Of a stretch of 64,000 nucleotides of DNA, positions 58,001 to 64,000 are shown piece by piece. Numbering within the stretch: position 1 is the first letter of the stretch; each line of letters starts with the position of its first letter. The notes under the pieces are model-generated. The model had not been told where the DNA came from, made no database searches, and saw only the letters and a program-made list of their open reading frames with translations. Source of the stretch: Torymus aiolomorphi (Eukaryota; Arthropoda; Insecta; Hymenoptera; Torymidae); NCBI GenBank assembly GCA_036365515.1, contig CM070876.1, positions 135,301,394 through 135,365,393 on the forward strand. The letters run 5' to 3'. Made by a program: the position numbers and the translations under genes.

Positions 58001-59430
58001 AAATTCTACCTGGGAATTGGTTGATCCTCCGCCATTTGCGAATATTGTCGGAAGTAAATGGGTTTTTAGGCGTAAAACTCACGATGAAACAGTAACCTAT
58101 AAAGCTAGACTCGTCGCTAAAGGGTTTAGTCAAATAAAAGGAGTGGATTATAACGAGACATTTGCTCCTGTTGTAAGATTAAGTACAATTAGACTTCTAA
58201 TGTCTATAGCAGCTGTGCAAGATTGGGAAATTCTACACTACAATGTAAACTCAGCGTTCCTACAAGGAAATCTCAGTCAAGATATATACTTGCAACAACC
58301 CGAAGGATTTATACAACCTGGATCGGAGCACAAGGTCTGTAAGCTCCGCAAGGCCATCTATGGGCTTAAGCAAGGTGGAAACGAGTAGAATAAAAAACTC
58401 CACAAAAAACTAATAAGCATGGGATTCTCTCAGTGCGAAAAAGATCAATGTGTCTACTATATAGTACTGAAGTCTGGCATGGTCATACTTACCGTTTTTG
58501 TTGATGACATTCTTCTATTTACCAATAATACAACCCTGGTAAGTGTGATAAAGAAGGATCTGTTTGAAACCTTTTCAATGAAAGATATTGGACCTGTCAC
58601 AAAATGCTTTGGCCTAAATGTCACTCGAAACAGAGTCCACAAAGTTATCACACTCGACCAGGAGTCCTACGCTCTTTCAATTTTGAAGAATTTTCGAATG
58701 GAAGACTGCGAATCATGCCCAACTCCAATGGAAGAAGGTACCATTAGGTAATTTATCATATACAACGCTACCCTTCTCAAAACTGGCGGATGTGACCAAC
58801 AGTACCCTTACAGAAATCTCGTTGGAACTCTTATGTACATATATCAAGGCACTCGTCCAGATCTCAGCTTCGCTATCAACAGCCTAAGTAAATTCAACAC
58901 TACATATAATCAAACTCACTGGAATGCAGCCAAAAGGGCACTAAAGTACCTTAAAGGCACCACTAACTACAAACTCAAGTACGGACCAGACTATCAAGAC
59001 ATCACTGCCTATTCCGATGCTGGATTTCCAAAAACTCCCATCGATAACCCTAGGTCAGTGAGTGGAAGCATTTTTATATCATGCGGTGGACCAATTGCAT
59101 GGACTACCCATCGACTAGGTACTGTTGCTGTATCAAGCACCAAAGCCGAATACATGGCCTTACTGTCCACCACAAGAGACGCAATTTGCTACCATCACAT
59201 ATGCCAAGAACTCTTTCTCAGAGATGATACTCCAATCACTGTCAGTTGCGACAACAAGAGTGCAATCCAACTAGCAATCCAAGCTAACTACAGTCGTGAG
59301 TCGTATTGCAGGCGCCTTCATCAAACTAGAATTTGTAAGAACTACCCACATGATAGCTGATGGACTAACGAAAGCGTTATCTAAAGTTAAATTTAAAGAA
59401 TTTATAAAGAATCTTAACATATGCGACTAA
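55007..59430 (+). pseudogene. copia C Pol: integrase (split), RT, RNase H
   Basis: Integrase begins LDLVHSDLCQTD (about 55280) and LDDYSRKNF, stops at the foldback insertion, and resumes near 57023 with ACFEHFIEYP, RLRTDNEREY and SERLNRTLIEKM. RT in 57243-58388 has WVFRRKTHD, YNETFAPVVRL and KAIYGLKQ, then TAG at 58386. It continues with FVDDILLF (catalytic codons 58503-58508), stop near 58749, and RNase H from 58833 (GTRPDLSFAINSLS, SDAGF, STKAEYMAL, CDNKSA). A frameshift after 59290 leads to ADGLTKALSKVKFKEF and an end near 59430. Multiple breaks. Confidence 0.88.
55390..57022. mobile_element. 1.6-kb foldback element with 522-bp inverted arms, TA-flanked
   Basis: Ends TGGGAGCGTCCAGCAG and complement, with TA on both sides (55388-55389, 57023-57024). 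Arms are 55390-55911 and 56502-57022. Each arm contains two related sub-blocks (ATATCGATAGATTTTTTCCT recurs near 55510 and 55860). The loop is AT-rich. It has no gene and lies inside the copia C integrase, so it is the later insertion. Confidence 0.85.
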
Positions 59431-59584
59431 AGTTCATTTTTATCTTTAATCTTTATTTAAATTGTGATTTTTATATTTAATGATATTAATATGATAAATT
59501 GTTAATAGCAGCAAATTGTAGATTTTTCTTCTAATTTTTTGACAAATCTGCAGCTTATGGCCAATCTTCTACCAAGGTCAAAGG

Positions 59585-60372
59585 TATTAATAACAAACAC
59601 CTTTTTTATGAATTTGATCTTTTATTCAACGTTTCGGACATTTTTGGCTATGTCCCTCTTCAAGAATCTAATGAGAATTTAATACACACGTTTTGTAAAC
59701 CAATAATTAAACAAATTACAATAAAAATTAAAAGTTATGTACACACTTACAAATAATTAAATTATTGTGATCAACGTTGTTTTGCGGGAAACAATCCGCT
59801 CGTCAGTAACTATATATTACAAAATTCACGCTTATATACTAAAATTATTTGTATGTAAAAATCGGTGTATCACACAGACAACTATGCTCAGATTCGGAGT
59901 GGGGTAAAACCCATTGGAAACGTCCGAGAGCGGAGAGAGGTAGCAGGAAAGCACATCTTGAAGGAAGTGGCATCAATAGTCTTGACTAGAAGAACTTGTG
60001 TGTGAATAGTGTATATCTATGAGAGATGTTGTTAGACTTTCACCATACGTGCGCTCCTAATACCTCTTCACATCGATACCTTGACATCATATCAAATAGA
60101 GACCAGAAATTCGCAATTATTTATCAAGGTGTTATATTCATTTGGCAGTCTGTTTATTTCAAATTGTTTATTAATAAAATTTTTTTGAGTATGAATAAAT
60201 AATGCTTCAGAGAAGAGTCGTTTTCCTCTGTTGCATTCGGTGTCTAATATCTGAATATTCTGAAAATTTATTGTATGATTATTATCAGTAGTGTGTATAA
60301 ATAATGACGAATTTTGGTCTCCACCGAATATTTTTTTAGATGTTCTTTTAATCTTACACTCACAAGTAACCC
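59585..60372 (-). pseudogene. Penelope-like element 3' fragment with GIY-YIG endonuclease end
   Basis: The minus frame from about 60372 to 60092 reads CKIKRTSKKIFGGD, then FIHTTDNNHTINFQNIQIL and KRLFSEALFIHTQKNFINKQ. This is the C-terminal part of the GIY-YIG domain of Penelope-like elements (H..DW/NF, E.LHI..K..LN). It ends at a stop at 60092. A 3' untranslated stretch follows, reaching the hammerhead-like motif at 59628-59675. RT is absent, so this is a 5'-truncated copy. Known Penelope elements use RT plus this endonuclease to insert. Confidence 0.75.
59628..59675 (-). ncRNA. hammerhead-like motif of the Penelope element
   Basis: On the minus strand: TTGAAGAGGGACATAGCC, AAAA, then ATGTCCGAAACGTTGAAT. 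GGACAT/ATGTCC forms stem II; GAAACGTTG matches the conserved GAAA part. The usual CUGANGA box appears as CTTGAAGA, so the copy may be inactive. Hammerhead motifs are known in Penelope-like elements at this place. Confidence 0.55.
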
Positions 60373-60707
60373 TACGGAAGTGTCACTCACCGATTTTCCT
60401 GAGCCTTTGCACACGGTTTTTATACCGAAAAATATGAGACACCTTTATGCTTTTAGGTGTCCATAAAGAGTTTTAAGGTTGTGGATAGCCAATTGTGAAT
60501 TTTTATATACAAGGCAGGCCTATTAAATCTATTCACGCAAATTGCTTCAAAGGCATGGTTCAAAGGCGAAATCTGCCTTTCACCAAAGTTGAATGGTTCA
60601 AGAAGGACAATCTGAAAATGATCTGCAATTTGACCGAAAAACAATTTTCAAGGATATTTGAAGATCAAAATCTGACATTTTAAATAGGATCCCCTTTTTT
60701 ATCATAA

Positions 60708-60945
60708 TGACCTTATAAGATCATTGAATGGTCACTATCATTCTTTCTATTGTAGTCTACTGGAACTCGACCTCTACAAAGGTTTTATGATTTGAAGAAT
60801 GAAAATTAAAAATGACTTTCAACTTAACGTTGAAGACGATTTTCGCTTTCTTTAAATGATGCATCTTTTCTAGAGGTCGATTTTCACTAGATTTCCAATA
60901 AAAAGGATTTTATTGACCATTACATGATCTTATAAGGTTACTTCG
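60708..60945. repeat. 238-bp imperfect foldback with TGACC words
   Basis: CCTTATAAGATCATTGAATG pairs with CATTACATGATCTTATAAGG. ACTCGACCTCTA pairs with TAGAGGTCGA. It lies beside GGTGTCTCATATTTTTCGG (minus strand, from 60453), which resembles the ends of the TIR elements at 2298 and 21138, so it may be part of a decayed relative. Confidence 0.5.
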
Positions 60946-61334
60946 ACCTAATACAAAAAAAATTCTATATGTATGTAAAATTTCCCAATTTTTACAATTC
61001 CTAGGTCAAAAATAGTAGTGCACATGTTAGAGAGTAAAAAAGAGAGATGGTGGTACCGTAAAGTGAAAACAAGAAATAAAAAAAAATAGTTTTAGGCGCA
61101 TTTTGATAAATAAAATAATAATAATTTTTTAATTTTCTTTACATTAAATAAAAAAAATAATAACTTTTTATTTTCTCTACAGTAATATTAATGTATCTAT
61201 GGTAACTAAAAACTTATTAGTATTTTTCCTGAAATGAATATCAGAGAATGAAAAAAGTTATGAGAATAAAAATATAAAAACTATGAGTTATCTAATTTAT
61301 AGTATAATTTATTTATAATTAATATGTATTTTTA
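60946..61334. other. AT-rich 3' flank of the pogo gene
   Basis: No frame or repeat recognised. AATAAA-like words on the minus strand could serve as a polyadenylation signal for the adjacent gene. Confidence 0.4.
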
Positions 61335-62918
61335 TTATTTACAATAATTCGGATTACTTCTATTGCTTGGGTCAAAGAAATGATCGATACATAGAGCTTT
61401 AGTACACCAAGCGCACCTAATAATAGCAATACTACTGCATAGTTGACAAGATTCATCGCAATTTTTAAAACAGTAATCTACTGGAGTTTCAAAATGTGGC
61501 GGTTTTTCTACATATCCACTTTTATTCCAAGCATACTGAAACATATTAACGAATCTAGGTGAAGAAAATTGATTATGAATGAGAGATTGAAGTTTCAGTA
61601 TGTTATTTCGCAAATGTAAATTAATGTCATAACTATTTAAAATAATTAAATCTAAAAAACACCTCAAAAAATTTTTCCATGGTCTAAAGGTATACACATC
61701 GAGTGGTTGTATCATTCCTGTTGTACCAGCCGGAATTGTCAATATTTTCACTTGCTTATTACAAACAATTACATCTTGAAATTTTTTTTCAGTTTGTCCT
61801 GACCAAGAATCTAAACACAAAACAGAAGTTTCTCCAACATTAAGTAGAAAAGTTTCTTCATACCATTTAATTATTAAGTTTGAAGTTAATTTTCCAGATA
61901 TTGAAGCAAACACAATAATATTTTCTGCTTTGTATAAATTTTTTTCTACCAATGGTCCGAAATAACCGTTTTTTTCTTGTGTTACTATAAGTAAAGGGGA
62001 TTTTAAAACTCCACTTGCAGATACAAAAGGTTGAATCGTGTAACTATGAGTAAGCGAATTTAAAGATTGCGCCAATGATTCAATTTTCAAAGTTCCCTTG
62101 AAAGACAATGTACGCCCTGCACGCATTTCCAGATTAAAACCCGACTGATCAGTATTATATACATTATCTCTTCCTATTTGTGAAATTTCAAATTTAACTT
62201 TATCCGTGAATCGCGAAGTCTCTTCAGATAATGCTACTTTATTTTTCAAACTAGATGTAGTGACGAATTTATTAATTTTCCTTGACACAATTCGATGCTG
62301 CTGTTTAAATTTATAAATCCACTTTGAAGATGCTGTAAATAATTCATTTGATAGACCAACATCATCTCTAGATTTAATAGCCCATCTCTTTATATCTAAA
62401 TCATGAACTGATAGAGATTTTTCTCGCGCATTTTGAAATTGTTCTAGCACATATTCAGAAATTTTCAATAATTTGTCAAGTCTAGTTCCCCCTTGAGAAA
62501 TTTGTTTCTCCCATCTATATAATGTCTTAACATTATTGACTTTTCTAAACCTATGTTTAACTGTAGTTAGTTTAAGACGTCCTTTACTTCCAGAACGCCA
62601 AAAATTAACAGCATTGGTTTTATAATCTAGATCTATTGGTACCAAAACTTTTTTGCTACTTTCTAAATTATTTATTACATTATAATCATCTTCAAATTCT
62701 TCTTCTATAGCACAAGCATCAGAAATGACACTTTCTTCATCAAAATTTAAAGTATCATATGTTTCTATAAATAAATTATCATTTATTGCATCTTGAATTA
62801 AAGTTTCAAGCTCTAACGAAAACTGTTTTTCTTCTTTAGTAATAATTGATTGAATGTCAAATCGAGAATCATTGAAAGCTTTTCCTAATAGCGTTAAAAC
62901 ATTCTTAGGATTGATCAT
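61335..62918 (-). CDS. pogo-type DDE transposase, intact, with cysteine-rich C-terminus
   Basis: I start at the ATG at 62918 (MINPKNVLTLLG), giving about 527 residues. A splice-acceptor-like TTTATTTCAG lies just upstream (62943-62952), and the frame further up lacks an ATG. A CENP-B-like helix-turn-helix region is at about residues 140-280 (WRSGSKGRLKLTTVKHRFRK, LYRWEKQI, DIKRWAIK, ASSKWIYKFKQQH). The DDE domain has Asp in NTDQSGF (codon 62148-62150), LCLDSWSGQ (61809-61811) and QPLDVYTF (61698-61700), with 36 residues between the last two, as in pogo. The C-terminus CDESCQLCSSIAIIRCAWC, then CIDH, looks like a zinc-binding cross-brace. No stop or frameshift is present. Recently active transposon or domesticated gene. 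Confidence 0.85.
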   Translation of the reverse strand: MINPKNVLTLLGKAFNDSRFDIQSIITKEEKQFSLELETLIQDAINDNLFIETYDTLNFDEESVISDACAIEEEFEDDYNVINNLESSKKVLVPIDLDYKTNAVNFWRSGSKGRLKLTTVKHRFRKVNNVKTLYRWEKQISQGGTRLDKLLKISEYVLEQFQNAREKSLSVHDLDIKRWAIKSRDDVGLSNELFTASSKWIYKFKQQHRIVSRKINKFVTTSSLKNKVALSEETSRFTDKVKFEISQIGRDNVYNTDQSGFNLEMRAGRTLSFKGTLKIESLAQSLNSLTHSYTIQPFVSASGVLKSPLLIVTQEKNGYFGPLVEKNLYKAENIIVFASISGKLTSNLIIKWYEETFLLNVGETSVLCLDSWSGQTEKKFQDVIVCNKQVKILTIPAGTTGMIQPLDVYTFRPWKNFLRCFLDLIILNSYDINLHLRNNILKLQSLIHNQFSSPRFVNMFQYAWNKSGYVEKPPHFETPVDYCFKNCDESCQLCSSIAIIRCAWCTKALCIDHFFDPSNRSNPNYCK

Positions 62919-62954
62919 TATTGTGCAAAATATACACTTGTATCTGAAATAAAT

Positions 62955-64000
62955 AATTTTTTTTACACTCCGTGCGCAAAGTTCGATTTCGCACACGCTC
63001 TAATAAAAAAAGATGCCCTAGATTAAGCTTGTCACACGTCGTGTCAAAAAATAATGTTTGATACGCGAGTGAGAAAGTGGTTGTATCTTCGTGTGGCCTT
63101 TTCACCCTTGTTTCGCTCGGGCGCAAACGTCCACCACGAGGATAAAATCACTTTTTCACACTTGTATCGAAAATAACTATTTCTTTAAATGCATGCATAT
63201 TACAAATTAATGTAAAAAAATCGTTAAGTACTTATGTAGTATTGCTAATTAAATAATGAAGAGCAAAAATTAAAGTTGTAAACTTTAAATAATATTAAAT
63301 ATGAAAATTTGTAATTATTTGACAGGGTAAAATTATTTAATACAACTCTGAAAAAAAATATTTGTTATTTTACAAATGTATAATACGTTAAACTTTATTA
63401 ATGAAATAATTTTGAAAATGAAGCTTATGACGGCCGTGATGTCATTAAATGTAAAAATGTATAAGACGTTAATGATTTATAACAGTAAATTCATTTTATT
63501 TGCGCAACGTTTTGATCTTATTAATGATGATCCTTTTTAAGTAAATAAATTTGTTCGTGAAGAATATTTTTTTTAAATTAAGATATTTACCTTTAGATAA
63601 AATTTGATGAAACTTTAATTATTAAACATAGTTATTTTTAAATATTCGGAAAATATTGATACAATATTGGTACAATATCGATACAATATCAATGTAGAAT
63701 ATCTATATTTTTCTTATTTATAAAAATTTACGTTATTATAATTTTTTCTCGAAGTATTTAATAGAATGACTTTCACCTTAAACTTAAAATTGAATGCTAA
63801 TAATTCTAAATTTTCTTTGTTTTATGATTTTACTATGCAAAAATTATATTTATTAAAACTATGCAATTTTTAATTCCCTTAAATCATTCATATATTTATT
63901 TAGCAATAAAAGTAAATAAATAACGAAATGAGATATGTAATAAATATAATAAAAAGCTTTTATTCACTTTTCTCGTCTATTACAAAATTTTGTTGAATAA
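62955..64000. other. upstream region of the pogo gene, no other gene
   Basis: 62980-63175 is GC-richer and may hold the promoter and a 5' non-coding exon; the rest is AT-rich with no frame. I could not find inverted ends that would mark the transposon border. Confidence 0.4.

Larger units (their letters stand above)
53190..59430 (+). mobile_element. Ty1/copia LTR retrotransposon C (3' LTR not found)
   Basis: The 5' LTR ends TTATTTAACA at 53629, followed directly by GGTTATGGGCC, the primer-site form common in animal copia elements. gag, protease, integrase, RT and RNase H follow in copia order. A foldback element splits the integrase (55390-57022). After the RNase H end near 59430 there is no purine tract or second LTR; Penelope-like sequence follows instead. 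Confidence 0.88.

Noticed and set aside
60495..60683. 62-codon frame MNFYIQGRPIKSIHANCF
   Set aside because: It lies in sequence resembling TIR-element arms, is short and has no motif, so it is probably chance.
1..64000. tRNA, rRNA or snRNA genes
   Set aside because: I saw no convincing cloverleaf boxes or rRNA core sequences when reading; a covariance search would be decisive.

Overview
The window is animal nuclear DNA, most likely from an insect. I infer this from the mix of Ty1/copia and Ty3/gypsy LTR elements, I-like and other APE-type LINEs, a Penelope-like element, and hAT, pogo and DD41D mariner-like transposons. Intron-type splice signals and an AT-rich background also fit. A hymenopteran such as an ant is plausible but cannot be proven from these bases. 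Nothing looks prokaryotic: no operons, ribosome binding sites, CRISPR arrays or origins. I recognised no tRNA or rRNA gene.

Layout. Bases 1-7619 hold a decayed copia element (A) that starts before the window. A 3.2-kb DD41D mariner-like transposon with long inverted arms sits inside its reverse-transcriptase region. Bases 7620-9500 are CT-rich simple repeats, a small GGCCGAAA hairpin and a 240-bp MITE. Bases 9510-16429 are a broken hAT transposase gene split by a young copia element (B, minus strand) with 292-bp LTRs that differ at two bases and a 5-bp target duplication. Bases 17242-19690 are an array of about 18 copies of a 121-bp repeat, invaded by two foldback MITEs. A 557-bp TTAA-flanked foldback and a double hairpin follow.

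Bases 21138-41957 are one nest. A TIR element related to the DD41D transposon was invaded by an 18.5-kb LTR retroelement (1.13-kb LTRs, 4-bp target duplication ACAT). Its interior now holds a 5'-truncated LINE and a gypsy gag-pol with an extra third reading frame. Each outer LTR carries a short ATG-initiated stretch that runs straight into a splice-donor consensus.

Bases 42429-44710 are the only gene-like island. They contain an intron-bearing but broken relative of the protein geranylgeranyltransferase I beta subunit (minus strand), plus weaker exon-like blocks. A GC-ended foldback follows (45056-46039), then a full-length I-group LINE with a perfect 12-bp target duplication (46059-52113, minus strand), then a TAA-flanked palindromic MITE.

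Bases 53190-59430 are copia element C, interrupted by a 1.6-kb foldback element. Next come a Penelope-like 3' fragment with a hammerhead-like motif (59585-60372) and a foldback. An intact pogo-type transposase gene with a cysteine-rich C-terminus (61335-62918, minus strand) is the only long undamaged gene in the window.

Almost every protein-coding stretch carries stops or frameshifts, so the window reads as a heterochromatin-like transposon graveyard with nested insertions of different ages. The best-preserved features are the pogo ORF, the copia B LTRs and the I-like LINE boundaries.
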